Source: Gammaproteobacteria bacterium
GTDB lineage: Bacteria; Pseudomonadota; Gammaproteobacteria; Pseudomonadales; Ketobacteraceae
Direction of reading: 5' to 3'
NCBI GenBank assembly: GCA_013178375.1
Contig: JABLXQ010000046.1
Coordinates: forward strand, 1 to 64,000
DNA: 64,000 nt
The position numbers were made by a program, and so were the translations under genes. Below the pieces are notes generated by a model. It was not told the DNA's origin and searched no databases. It saw only the letters and a list, made by a program, of their open reading frames with translations. This document shows positions 26,751 to 35,884 of this stretch, one piece after another. Positions within the stretch are counted from its first letter, which is position 1. Each line of letters starts with the position of its first letter.

Positions 26751-28883
26751 TCAGTGCGGAGTGGCTACCGGATCGGCCACGCCGGCCGCCGCCTGCAGCA
26801 GGGTGACGCTGCGGGAATCCGTGGCGGGCTGCCGGCTCGCCAGCCAGTCACGAATGAACGGCTCCAGCGCCGGACCGAGGGTTTTCACATAACTGGCAGA
26901 CAGGTGATTGCTGTCGCGGTAAACCATTATGTTACCAATCACAGGCGGACAGCGCTCCGCATCGCACAGATAGCGGGTGAGATCGATCTGGCGCAACCGT
27001 GCCGGCAGACCGGCAATATCCGCAACGGGATTTTCCGGCAAAAGCGACTTCTGTCTTGGCAACTGGCAGCGCCGGCTTGCGGGACCGAACACGTCCACGC
27101 AGTGCGCCGGATCGGTACTGTGCCAAGGAGTATCCCGGATCGCGATCACGTCGATCCCGAGCGCCTGCATCTGCCACCACTTTTCCACATACTTCGACGG
27201 CACCGTTTCCATACCGGCAGCCCGGGTCAGCGTGGTGAACACTGCATCGGGCCGGATACGTTCCAGCTCCTTCAGCAGGTTGCGGTTCCAGCGACCGCAG
27301 GACTCGGCAGCGCCCTCCAGAGCCTGATCGGATTTGGCCTCATCGCTGAACCAGCAACCACTTTTCGTCATGTTCAGAATCCGCAGATCGTGGCGTTCGG
27401 CAATGACCTGCAACGCTGGCAGCCACTGGGCGGAATGAGATCCCCCTACCAGCGCAATCACGTAACGCCCGTCCCGCTTGCCGTAGTCCCCCACCCGCAC
27501 CTGATCATTCAGCAACTTCTGGTGGCTGGCATCGCTATAAGACGCCGGCAGGTCGGACTTGATGCGGAAAGGGCCCGGTAACGGCGACCTGGGTACCGGG
27601 CCACCCACCGCAAATCCGGGCATCAGCACCTGGGCACCCGGATAATCCGTACTGCCCACCCGGGTGGCCGCATCTATTTCCAGCGACTGCAGCCGCAGGG
27701 TATAACCTGCCCAAACCGCCAGCACCAGCGCGGTAGTGGTTACACAGGCGGCGCCAAATGCAAACGCCCGCACCGGACCCGGCCCGGGAAACAGGTCACG
27801 CCGTACTGGCCGCTCCAGAAACCGGGTGGTGAGCCAGGCCAGCAGCATGGACACCAGCAGGATCGCCATGCCCTGCCCCAGACTGACCTCACGCGTACCG
27901 GAATAGGCGTAGACCAGAATCAGCAGCGGCCAATGCCACAGATAGAGGGCATAGGAAATGCTGCCGAGAAACTGCAGTGGACGGGCACGCAACAGGGCGG
28001 CAACACCCCAGACACTGTTGCCGGAGCCCGCCAGCAGAACAAGCACCGCGCCAAGCGTGGGCCAGAGCGCCGCATACCCCGGAAACACCGTGGACACCTG
28101 CAACAGCAGGCCACAACTGACCACCGCCAGCAAACCGGCCCATCCCGCCAGCGCCGCCACCACGCCCTGCGGACGCCACGGCACCCTGGGCACCGCCAGC
28201 AGTGCACCGAGGGAAAATTCCCACAACCGCGCGCCGGTATCGAAATAGGCAAACGCCTGGTTCGTGCGGGTCGCATACACGGAATAGGCCAGCGACAACC
28301 CGAACACCCCCATCAGAACCGACGCCATGGTCGCACGGGCATCCCGACGCAGGAGCGACGCCAGCCAGACAGCCGCCGCCACCAGACAAGGCCACATCAG
28401 GTAAATCTGGCCCTGGGTGGAAAGCGCCCAAAAATGCTGGAACGGACTGGGTGGCGTCTCGCGCGCAAGATAGTCAACGGCATCAAATGCCAGCAGCCAG
28501 TTTTCCAGGTAAACCGCGGCGGCGGCGGCCTCCTTGATGGTGCCCTTCCATTCCACCTTGGGGAGAAGAAGATAAGACGCTAGGCAGGTAAAAAGAATAA
28601 CGGTGATCGCAGCGGGCAACAGCCGCTTAAGAAGGCGGGCCCAGAAACCCGGGAAATCAATCCGGCCCCGCCGGTCCACCTGGCGCAGCAGCATGCCGGT
28701 AATCAGGAAACCAGAGACCACGAAAAACACGTCCACGCCACCGGATACGCGACCAAACCACAGGTGGTAAACACACACCAGCAGCGCCGCGACGGCACGC
28801 AAACCCTGGATGTCAGGCCTGAATCCCTGCTTGAGAACTGAACCGTTCAATCTAACCCCAATACGAATGCGCAATAGGTGCAC
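26751..28883 (-). CDS. OafA-type acyltransferase with C-terminal SGNH domain
   Basis: The 710-residue protein combines an acyltransferase-3 membrane domain (about ten helices, 20-400; FRPDIQGLRAVAALLV, VYHLWFGRVSGGVDVFFVVSGFLI) with a periplasmic SGNH domain (about 440-710) carrying GGSHSAQW and the late DSNH catalytic motif. Such proteins O-acetylate lipopolysaccharide, capsule or peptidoglycan sugars. The start is uncertain: GTG 28883 gives the full length and TTG 28850 is an alternative just before the conserved region. It stands alone before the Ig-domain cluster. Confidence 0.88.
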   Translation of the reverse strand: MHLLRIRIGVRLNGSVLKQGFRPDIQGLRAVAALLVCVYHLWFGRVSGGVDVFFVVSGFLITGMLLRQVDRRGRIDFPGFWARLLKRLLPAAITVILFTCLASYLLLPKVEWKGTIKEAAAAAVYLENWLLAFDAVDYLARETPPSPFQHFWALSTQGQIYLMWPCLVAAAVWLASLLRRDARATMASVLMGVFGLSLAYSVYATRTNQAFAYFDTGARLWEFSLGALLAVPRVPWRPQGVVAALAGWAGLLAVVSCGLLLQVSTVFPGYAALWPTLGAVLVLLAGSGNSVWGVAALLRARPLQFLGSISYALYLWHWPLLILVYAYSGTREVSLGQGMAILLVSMLLAWLTTRFLERPVRRDLFPGPGPVRAFAFGAACVTTTALVLAVWAGYTLRLQSLEIDAATRVGSTDYPGAQVLMPGFAVGGPVPRSPLPGPFRIKSDLPASYSDASHQKLLNDQVRVGDYGKRDGRYVIALVGGSHSAQWLPALQVIAERHDLRILNMTKSGCWFSDEAKSDQALEGAAESCGRWNRNLLKELERIRPDAVFTTLTRAAGMETVPSKYVEKWWQMQALGIDVIAIRDTPWHSTDPAHCVDVFGPASRRCQLPRQKSLLPENPVADIAGLPARLRQIDLTRYLCDAERCPPVIGNIMVYRDSNHLSASYVKTLGPALEPFIRDWLASRQPATDSRSVTLLQAAAGVADPVATPH

Positions 28884-29338
28884 GCCACTTTATTCCGGGC
28901 ATTGTGCCCCGGCCGGTGACCGCGCGGTGCGCTCAAAATCAATACAACCACAGGTTTGCCTTGCCGTTCCCGGGTTGCGGTCCCGAGGGCAACAGGCAAA
29001 CTCACCTGCCCTTGGAATACTACCACGGCGCCGTCAACCACAAAGCATCAAACCGGGCAGGAAGACAGGACTCTCCAGGCTGCCGACTGCCGGTCACTAA
29101 AGTCAGACAAACGTTCGGCCTAATCAGTATCGTACAAAAATCACACAATGCTGTCACCGTCCCCACCCCGCATCCCCCACGCTATCTCGTTCCCGCAGTG
29201 AACTCCATCCCAGCTTGGCCACCCGCATTTTCCGCTTCACGGAACTGAGAACTGGCCCTCAAGGACCGCCTCCACCCGGTTTCTATATTGGTAGCCAGAA
29301 ATTCGATCTCTACTGCCCATTTTTTAACCGAAGGTGTA
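28884..29338. other. Intergenic region before the Ig-domain cluster
   Basis: This is a 455-bp divergent spacer between the acyltransferase and the first Ig-domain gene. It contains an imperfect hairpin (GTTTGCC-TTGCC pairing with GGCAA-CA-GGCAAAC, 28954-29001) with an inner CCCGGG/CCCGAG loop. Small open frames are present but show no protein-like composition. No clear sigma-70 promoter was found by eye, though one for each flanking gene is expected here. Confidence 0.5.
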
Positions 29339-30337
29339 ATGACGATGTTACTGGTATCTCTCTGCAAAACCCTGCTCAAGGTGCAAGGAATGGCGCTGGT
29401 TCTGACCACTTCCGGCCTGCTGCTGGGCGGATGCGGGGGTGGCTCCCAGAGCAGCGGCAGCACCGAACCCCCGGTCCAGACTGATGGCGGCGACGGCTCC
29501 GGCACCCAGACCGGCACCACCGACCCGACACCCACGCCGACACCGGAACAGCACAGCCTGAGCCTGACCTCGCAACCGTCCAATGCGGTCATTTACGAAG
29601 GCCAGAACCAGACGTTCAGCCTGGCCTACAGCAACAGCCACCCGGTCAGTGTCTCCTGGTACCGCAACGGCAGCCCGATCAGCGGCGCCAGCGGCAACAG
29701 CTACACCGTTGCCAACGCCACCACCGGCAGCGCCGGCACCTATTCGTGCGCCGTGACCGATGGCGCCCTGACCGTCAACTGCGCCAGCTTCAGCCTGACC
29801 GTCAACCAGATCGTCCGCATCACCCAGCAGCCCACCAACCAGATGGTGAACGAGGGCGTGAACGTCAGTTTCAGCGTCGCCGCTACCGGCACCGGCCCGG
29901 TGAGCTACCAGTGGTATTTCAACGACCAGCCGCTGACCGGCAAGACCGCTGCCCAGTTAAGCCTGACCGACACCACCAGCGTCAACGGCGGTCAGTACCA
30001 TGTGCGGGTTTCCAATGGCGGCTCCAGCGCCAACAGCAGCAAGGCCACTCTGACCGTCATCTCGAATCCCAACGGCATAGTACAGCTGAGCTGGAACGCT
30101 CCCACCAAGCGGGCGGATGGTTCCACCCTGGCTTCCAGCGACATCGCCAGCTACCAGGTCTTCCACGGGGATTCCGCCACTGGCGCACTGGCCCAGCTCA
30201 CCACCGTCACCGGTGCCGAACTGAGCCTGCAGGTGGAGGAACTGGCCAAGGGCACCCATTACTTCGCCCTAACTACCGTGGACACCCAGGGGCTGGTCAG
30301 CGCCCAGTCCAGCAGGATTGCCGTCGCCGTCCAATAA
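29339..30337 (+). CDS. Ig-like/FN3-like domain lipoprotein, paralogue 1
   Basis: This 332-residue exported protein has a signal peptide ending in the lipobox LLGGC (Cys32), a Gly/Ser/Thr linker, and two Ig-like domains (about 66-155: QPSNAVIYEGQNQTFSL...; about 156-240: ITQQPTNQMVNEG...). A C-terminal fibronectin-III-like domain follows (VQLSWNAPTKRADG...THYFALTTVDTQGL). The +2 residue is Gly, so sorting to the outer membrane is expected. AAGG lies six bases before the ATG; an upstream in-frame start would add 17 residues. It is the first of four tandem paralogues. The domains suggest an adhesive or matrix-binding surface protein, but no ligand can be named. Confidence 0.82.
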   Translation: MTMLLVSLCKTLLKVQGMALVLTTSGLLLGGCGGGSQSSGSTEPPVQTDGGDGSGTQTGTTDPTPTPTPEQHSLSLTSQPSNAVIYEGQNQTFSLAYSNSHPVSVSWYRNGSPISGASGNSYTVANATTGSAGTYSCAVTDGALTVNCASFSLTVNQIVRITQQPTNQMVNEGVNVSFSVAATGTGPVSYQWYFNDQPLTGKTAAQLSLTDTTSVNGGQYHVRVSNGGSSANSSKATLTVISNPNGIVQLSWNAPTKRADGSTLASSDIASYQVFHGDSATGALAQLTTVTGAELSLQVEELAKGTHYFALTTVDTQGLVSAQSSRIAVAVQ

Positions 30338-30345
30338 CAGTGAAA

Positions 30346-30368
30346 GGGAGGAAGCCCCGCTTCCTCCC
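30346..30368 (+). terminator. Hairpin after Ig-domain gene 1
   Basis: A perfect 10-bp stem GGGAGGAAGC/GCTTCCTCCC with a three-base loop begins eight bases after the stop codon. There is no following T-tract, so it may protect the mRNA end or act with Rho instead of being a classical intrinsic terminator. Confidence 0.5.
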
Positions 30369-30620
30369 CCACTGACTTCAACAAGTCAAATAGGCCCCGC
30401 CGCCATCCCGCCGCATCGCGTAAGACACAGGCCACAGTTCGGACAGAACCCGGCTCACCCCCCGCCTGTGACTTTCTGCTCAATTTTTGTATGTATTTTG
30501 ATTGATCCATCAAGCTGTGAACTGGCCCACACGCCTGCCGGAGCCTGCTGGCTACTCTGACCCTTACAGGGTTCGTGCGAACCGCTCCAATGGACAAATT
30601 TTCAAAAGGTAGTCAACGTG

Positions 30621-31601
30621 ATGGCCATTTCATCGATAGCACAAGGACTTTTCAGGGCGCCGGCGCTTGCACTGATGATCGCCAGTTCGAGCCTGCTGCT
30701 GAGTGGTTGTGGTGGCGGCAGCGCAGATTCTGCCAAGGCCCAGAGCACGTCCACCGAATCCACCGATAACAGCGGGACCGATACCGGCACCGATCAACCG
30801 AACACAGTGCCGCATTCCCTCAGCCTCAGTTCCCAGCCCGGCAACGCCACTATCTATGAAGGCCAGAGCACAACCTTCACCCTGGGCGTATCGCACAACT
30901 ACCCGGTTACCATCAGCTGGTACAAAAACGGCAGCAAGATCAGTGGCGCCAGCGGCACCAGCTACACCGTGGCCGCCGCCAGCACCGGCAGTGCAGGCTC
31001 CTACTCCTGCTCGGTGACCGACGGCACTCTCACCGTCAACTGCAGCAACTTCAGCCTGGTGGTAAACCAGATCGTCCGCATCACCCAGCAGCCTGCCAAC
31101 CAGATGGTAAGCGCGGGTGCGAACGTCAACCTCAGCGTCACCGCCACCGGCACCGGTCCGCTGAACTACCAGTGGTATTTCAATAGCCAGGCCATGAGTG
31201 GCAAGACCACCGCCCAACTGAATCTGAGCAACGTCACCGCCGACAACACCGGCAACTACTATTGCATCGTCAGAAACGGGGGTTCCAACGCCACCTCCAC
31301 TACCGCCGCCGTGTCAGTGGTGGCCACAGCGGAAACCGGCAGCGCCCAGATCAGCTGGAGCCGGCCCACCACCCGTGCCGATGGCTCCACCCTGACGGCC
31401 GGCGACATTGCGGGATACCAGCTTTACTACTCGTCAACCTCTAACGGCCAGCTGACCCCGCTCACCAACCTCACAGCCGCGGAACTGAGCGTGCTGGTGG
31501 ATGATCTGATCGTCGGTACCCACTACTTCGCCCTGACAACCACCGACATCAACGGCCTGGAAAGCGCACAAACCAGCCGATTCAGCGTCACTATCAACTG
31601 A
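30621..31601 (+). CDS. Ig-like/FN3-like domain lipoprotein, paralogue 2
   Basis: The 326-residue protein has the same architecture as the gene before it: signal peptide with lipobox LLSGC, a Ser/Thr-rich linker, two Ig-like domains (ATIYEGQSTTFTLGVS...; ITQQPANQMVSAG...) and a C-terminal FN3-like domain (AQISWSRPTTRADG...THYFALTTTDINGL). DNA at the junction between the Ig domains is nearly identical in both genes, which points to recent duplication. AAAGG precedes the start; GTG 30618 directly upstream is an alternative. A strong terminator follows, so it is a separate unit. Confidence 0.82.
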   Translation: MAISSIAQGLFRAPALALMIASSSLLLSGCGGGSADSAKAQSTSTESTDNSGTDTGTDQPNTVPHSLSLSSQPGNATIYEGQSTTFTLGVSHNYPVTISWYKNGSKISGASGTSYTVAAASTGSAGSYSCSVTDGTLTVNCSNFSLVVNQIVRITQQPANQMVSAGANVNLSVTATGTGPLNYQWYFNSQAMSGKTTAQLNLSNVTADNTGNYYCIVRNGGSNATSTTAAVSVVATAETGSAQISWSRPTTRADGSTLTAGDIAGYQLYYSSTSNGQLTPLTNLTAAELSVLVDDLIVGTHYFALTTTDINGLESAQTSRFSVTIN

Positions 31602-31622
31602 TACCGCTCTTCACTCCCCTCC

Positions 31623-31650
31623 AAAACGGGCTTCGGCCCGTTTTTTTGTT
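31623..31650 (+). terminator. Intrinsic terminator after Ig-domain gene 2
   Basis: AAAACGGGC and GCCCGTTTT pair around a TTCG tetraloop and run into seven consecutive T residues. This is a textbook Rho-independent terminator 22 bp after the stop codon. Confidence 0.9.
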
Positions 31651-31867
31651 TGTAATACATGGACATATACCAACCAAAATGGACTTGGATCGCATCTTTT
31701 GCGGCCCTTGTTCACTTACCATATGCGACTTAATGCACGTTCGGGAAAAGACATTTTAGTGGGGGGTAAATTCGTGAAGCAGGCCGCACAGAATGGCCAG
31801 ACCCACCTCCTAGAATTCTCTACGTAACGCTCCACTTCCCCCAGCTCTAATGAAAGGTGATTTAAAG

Positions 31868-32752
31868 ATGTTTGCTTCCGCCACTCACAGAGGGATGTTC
31901 AACGCGAAAGGATTCCTGTTCACTGCTGTCTTGTTTCTTTCGCTGTTTACCAGCCTGACTGCTGAAGCGGCCCTTTCGGTGCTGTCACAACCAGCCAACT
32001 CCAGTGTCTACGAAGGCAAATCCATCTCCTTCAAGGTCAGCGCCACCAGTAACCGCACCATCCGCTACTACTGGTACAAGAACGACACCATGCTGAGCAA
32101 CAAGACCAACACTCTCACTATCAGCAGTGCCAACGCTACCAGCGCCGGCACCTACTCCTGCCTCGTGAACGACGGCAGAACCAAGATCCGCTGCACCCCC
32201 TTCACGCTGACCGTGAACCAGATCGTGCGCATTACCACCCAGCCGTCCAACCAGATCCTGGATGCCGGCACCAGTGCCAGCCTGAAAGTGGCCGCCACTG
32301 GCACCGCGCCCATGACCTATCAGTGGTACAAGAACGGCACTGCCATCAGCGGCGCCACTGCCAGCACGCTGACCTACTCCAGCAGCACCACATCCAATAC
32401 CGGCAACTACTACTGTGTGGTGAAAAACCCGGGCTCTTCTGCCACCTCCAGCACAGCAGCCCTGCAGATCGTGGCCACCGTCAGCACCGGTTCTGCCCAG
32501 ATCAGCTGGAGCAAACCAACCACCCGTCAGGACGGCACTGCCCTGACTGCCACTGAAATCGCCGGCTACAACCTGTACCACTCGAATACCGGCACCAGCT
32601 CTCTGACCAAGCTGGCCTCGCTGACCCCGAGTGAACTGAGTATCGTGGTAAGCGATCTGGCTGCAGGCACCCACTACTTCGCCCTGAGCACCATTGATAC
32701 CAAGGGCCTGCAAAGCAGCATGTCCTCCACCATCAGCGTAACCATCCAGTAA
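31868..32752 (+). CDS. Ig-like/FN3-like domain secreted protein, paralogue 3 (no lipobox)
   Basis: This 294-residue paralogue has two Ig-like domains (SVYEGKSISFKVSA...; ITTQPSNQILDAG...) and the C-terminal FN3-like domain (AQISWSKPTTRQDG...THYFALSTIDTKGL). Its signal peptide ends TSLTAEA|AL without a cysteine, so it should be released by signal peptidase I into the periplasm or beyond, unlike its lipidated relatives. The ATG was chosen because AAAGGTGA lies seven bases upstream; an ATG 18 bp earlier overlaps that site. Proteins 2 and 3 are most alike in the FN3-like domain. Confidence 0.8.
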   Translation: MFASATHRGMFNAKGFLFTAVLFLSLFTSLTAEAALSVLSQPANSSVYEGKSISFKVSATSNRTIRYYWYKNDTMLSNKTNTLTISSANATSAGTYSCLVNDGRTKIRCTPFTLTVNQIVRITTQPSNQILDAGTSASLKVAATGTAPMTYQWYKNGTAISGATASTLTYSSSTTSNTGNYYCVVKNPGSSATSSTAALQIVATVSTGSAQISWSKPTTRQDGTALTATEIAGYNLYHSNTGTSSLTKLASLTPSELSIVVSDLAAGTHYFALSTIDTKGLQSSMSSTISVTIQ

Positions 32753-33124
32753 CACCCATCGCGCCGGAGCGGGATCACCCCCTCCGGCGCATCTCTTTTG
32801 ATTAATTTTCGACCACGCAAAACGCTCCCGCCACTCCTGATCCGGTAATACCTCTCTACCTTTTTGTGAAAATTCAATCCTGCAACCATTTGCTTTAAAC
32901 TCCGCCCCCAAGATTCAACCGGCTGACCCAACAGCAGCACCCGACTCCCGTCAGAGCGGACAAAATTTAACCGATCACAAATAATTCATATCAGGAAGCA
33001 ACAGGATTCCGGAAAATTTGTGAACACATTCAAATCTTGCTGCAGAAATATCTGCCAGCATCGGGGACGCTGAACGGATTCTGTTTGCCCGGCATAACGG
33101 GCGTTTGCTTTTCGAGCCTTGCTC
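32753..33124. other. Intergenic region between Ig-domain genes 3 and 4
   Basis: This 372-bp spacer starts with the gene 3 terminator. The rest is AT-richer than the genes and carries a small hairpin (GCCCG/CGGGC, 33087-33102) shortly before gene 4. No other gene or confident promoter is visible. Confidence 0.5.
32761..32799 (+). terminator. Terminator after Ig-domain gene 3
   Basis: A 9-bp GC-rich stem GCGCCGGAG/CTCCGGCGC with a 12-base loop is followed by ATCTCTTTT. The T-rich tail and the position eight bases past the stop codon fit an intrinsic terminator. Confidence 0.75.
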
Positions 33125-35884
33125 ATGACAACTATGACCAATAGACGAATTCTGCACATCGCTGCAGTTTTGGGGATTTTGTTCCTGCTGCCGTCCTGTA
33201 AACAGGCAGACAGCGAGCAGGCCACCAATCAGAACGGCAATGCACCTACCGAAGAAGTCGGCGAGGAAGTCCCGCCCGAAACGGTGTTTGAGCCGATTCA
33301 GATCAATGCGGCCCCGCAGGACCAGTTCGGTTATCCGGGCCAGACCGTGACATTCAGTGTCGCGGCCTCCAGCAATATTGCCCTCCGGTATCAGTGGTAT
33401 CACAACGACAGCCTGGTCGAAGGGGCCAGTGGCGCCAGCCTGAATGTGGCCATCGCGGGTGCCGACGATGCCGGCACTTACCGGGTGGATGTCAGCAACG
33501 CCAGCACCAGCGAATCTGCGTCGGCTGAGTTGTCCATCGGGACGTCTGCCACCATCACTTCCCAACCACAGTCCGTCGCCGTCTATCCGGGCGACAACGC
33601 CAGCATGACGGTCGGCGCCAGCGGAACCGGTCTGGCTTATCAGTGGCAATCCGAATCGAACGGCGCCTGGAAAAACGTTGCCAACGCTACCGACAAGACC
33701 CTGCTGATCAGCAACGTCGATTCCACCAAGGCCACCCGTTACCGCGTCAAGGTCAGCAACGAAGGCAGCAGCATCACCTCGTCCACGGCAGTGGTCACCC
33801 TGAAAAATCCGGTCGTCATCACCCAGCAGCCCGTCGCGAAACAGACCGTCACCGGCCAGAACACCAGCTTTACCAGCGCCGCCAGCGGTCATGGCCAGCT
33901 TTCCTACCGCTGGTACAAGGGCAACTACGCCATCTACGACAGCAGCAAATACAGCGGCACCGCCACTGCCACCCTGACGGTTTATGCCGTGTCCACGACG
34001 GATGCCAGTCTGTACAAGGTCAAGGTGTCCAATAGCGATAAAAAATATGCATTCTCGAATTCAGCCCAGCTGTCGGTGTCAGGTCCGGCCAAGGTCACGG
34101 TCCAGCCGGTGAACACCAGCCTTTACAGCGGCCAGTCCGGCTCCCTGGTCATTGCAACCAGCGGTGACCAGCCCATCACTTATCAGTGGCAAAAGTGGAA
34201 TGGCAGCGCCTGGCAGAACGTGAGCGGCGCCAGCAGAGCCGCACTGAACTTCGCATCCGTCACCAGCTCGCATGCCGGCCGCTATCGCTGCCAGGTCAGC
34301 AATGCCGTGGCCAAGGACACCAGCACAGAAGCCTCCGTCACCGTTCTGCAGGGCGTATCCATCACGACCGCACCTGCCAGCAAAACCGTGATCAGCGGCG
34401 CCAGCGTCAGCTTCAGCCTGGTTGCCACTGGCGATAACCTGCAATTCGAGTGGACCAAGAACGGCAGTGTAATTTCCGGCACCGGCAACACGCTGAGCTT
34501 TGCGTCAGTCCAGGAAGTGGACCAGGGCACCTACGGCTGCAGGGTCTACAACACCGGTGGCAGCCTGAACTGCCCGGCCTTCACCCTGAACGTGCAGGAC
34601 GCACTGGCCATCACACGCCAGCCGGTAAGCCAGAACACCTACGAGGGCGGCAGCGCAACCCTGAGTGTCGCCGTCACCGGGGAACCCACTCCCACCATCG
34701 AATGGTATTTCGGTGGCAAGCTGGTGGGCACCGGCGCCAGCCTGGTACTCAGCAACATCACCGCATCGCAGCAGGGCGACTACCAGTGCGTGGTGAAAAA
34801 CACCTCCGGCTCGCTGACCTGCAACGTGGCCAGCATTACCGTGAGCCAGTCGGTCAAGATCACGGGCCAGCCTGGCAACACTACAGGCAATGAAGGAACC
34901 AGTCTCAGCCTGTCCCTGTCGGCCGTGGGCGAAACACTGAACTACGACTGGAGCAAGAACGGCACCAGCCTCGGTATCAACAGCCCTACCCTGTCGTTCT
35001 CCAGTCTGAAGGCAAGCGACGAAGGCACTTATTCATGCCGGATCTGGAATACCAACAGCAGCGCCAGCTGTAACAGCTTCACCCTTACTGTCAACCAGGG
35101 CGTGAAGATTACTACCCAGCCGGCTGCGGCCAGTGCATTCGAGGACGCGTCCGTCACCCTGAGTGTGGCAGCCACCGGCAAGCCCACCCCCTCCGTGGAT
35201 TGGTATTTCAACAATGCCCTGGTCAAGAGCAACAGCCCCAGCCTCACCTTGTCGGGCCTCACCATGGCCCAGGCAGGCAGCTATTACTGTGTCGTAAAAA
35301 ACAGCGTCAGCAGCGCGAAATGCAACACGGTAAACGTGACTGTGCGGGAGAAAGTTCGCATCACCAAGCAGCTGGCCAACCAGACGCTGAATGAAGGCGA
35401 TACCCTGGCCCTGGATTTCGCTGCCAGCGGCGAAGCACCCATTACCTACAAATGCTACCGTGGCAGCACCCAGGTTGCCGCCGGCACCCGCATTAGCGAC
35501 CTGGTACTCCCCAATGTAGGCGCCGCCGATACCGGCAGCTACCGCTGCGTGGCCAGCAATGCCGGCAGCAGCGCCACTACCAGCACCGTCTCGGTGTCCG
35601 TGGTGGCAGCCGTAAGCACCCGCTCCGCCCAGCTGACCTGGAGTGCTCCCACTACCCGGGAAAACGGCAGCAAGCTGACCAGCAGCGAAATCGCAGGTTA
35701 CGAGATTTATATCGCGACCAGCACCGCAGGTCCCTTCACGTCGGTCATGACCACTGGCGCCGGCGAAACCAGCGCACTCATTACCGAACTGGCACCTGGA
35801 ACCTACTACTTCGGTGTGACCGCCCTGGATACCTATGGGCTGGAGAGCGATATGTCAGAATTGTTCAGGCTGACCGTCGAGTAA
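33125..35884 (+). CDS. Large lipoprotein with nine Ig-like domains and one FN3-like domain
   Basis: The 919-residue protein has a signal peptide ending FLLPSC (probable lipobox, +2 Lys), an acidic linker (about 30-55), nine consecutive Ig-like domains of 80-95 residues and the same C-terminal FN3-like domain as its three smaller neighbours (AQLTWSAPTTRENG...TYYFGVTALDTYGL). Domains 5-8 carry two cysteines about ten residues apart at the end of each domain (GCRVYNTGGSLNC, QCVVKNTSGSLTC, SCRIWNTNSSASC, YCVVKNSVSSAKC). A rod of about ten domains suggests a long surface fibre or adhesin. Starts at TTG 33119 or ATG 33134 are possible. No PEP-CTERM or LPxTG anchor is present. Confidence 0.82.
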   Translation: MTTMTNRRILHIAAVLGILFLLPSCKQADSEQATNQNGNAPTEEVGEEVPPETVFEPIQINAAPQDQFGYPGQTVTFSVAASSNIALRYQWYHNDSLVEGASGASLNVAIAGADDAGTYRVDVSNASTSESASAELSIGTSATITSQPQSVAVYPGDNASMTVGASGTGLAYQWQSESNGAWKNVANATDKTLLISNVDSTKATRYRVKVSNEGSSITSSTAVVTLKNPVVITQQPVAKQTVTGQNTSFTSAASGHGQLSYRWYKGNYAIYDSSKYSGTATATLTVYAVSTTDASLYKVKVSNSDKKYAFSNSAQLSVSGPAKVTVQPVNTSLYSGQSGSLVIATSGDQPITYQWQKWNGSAWQNVSGASRAALNFASVTSSHAGRYRCQVSNAVAKDTSTEASVTVLQGVSITTAPASKTVISGASVSFSLVATGDNLQFEWTKNGSVISGTGNTLSFASVQEVDQGTYGCRVYNTGGSLNCPAFTLNVQDALAITRQPVSQNTYEGGSATLSVAVTGEPTPTIEWYFGGKLVGTGASLVLSNITASQQGDYQCVVKNTSGSLTCNVASITVSQSVKITGQPGNTTGNEGTSLSLSLSAVGETLNYDWSKNGTSLGINSPTLSFSSLKASDEGTYSCRIWNTNSSASCNSFTLTVNQGVKITTQPAAASAFEDASVTLSVAATGKPTPSVDWYFNNALVKSNSPSLTLSGLTMAQAGSYYCVVKNSVSSAKCNTVNVTVREKVRITKQLANQTLNEGDTLALDFAASGEAPITYKCYRGSTQVAAGTRISDLVLPNVGAADTGSYRCVASNAGSSATTSTVSVSVVAAVSTRSAQLTWSAPTTRENGSKLTSSEIAGYEIYIATSTAGPFTSVMTTGAGETSALITELAPGTYYFGVTALDTYGLESDMSELFRLTVE

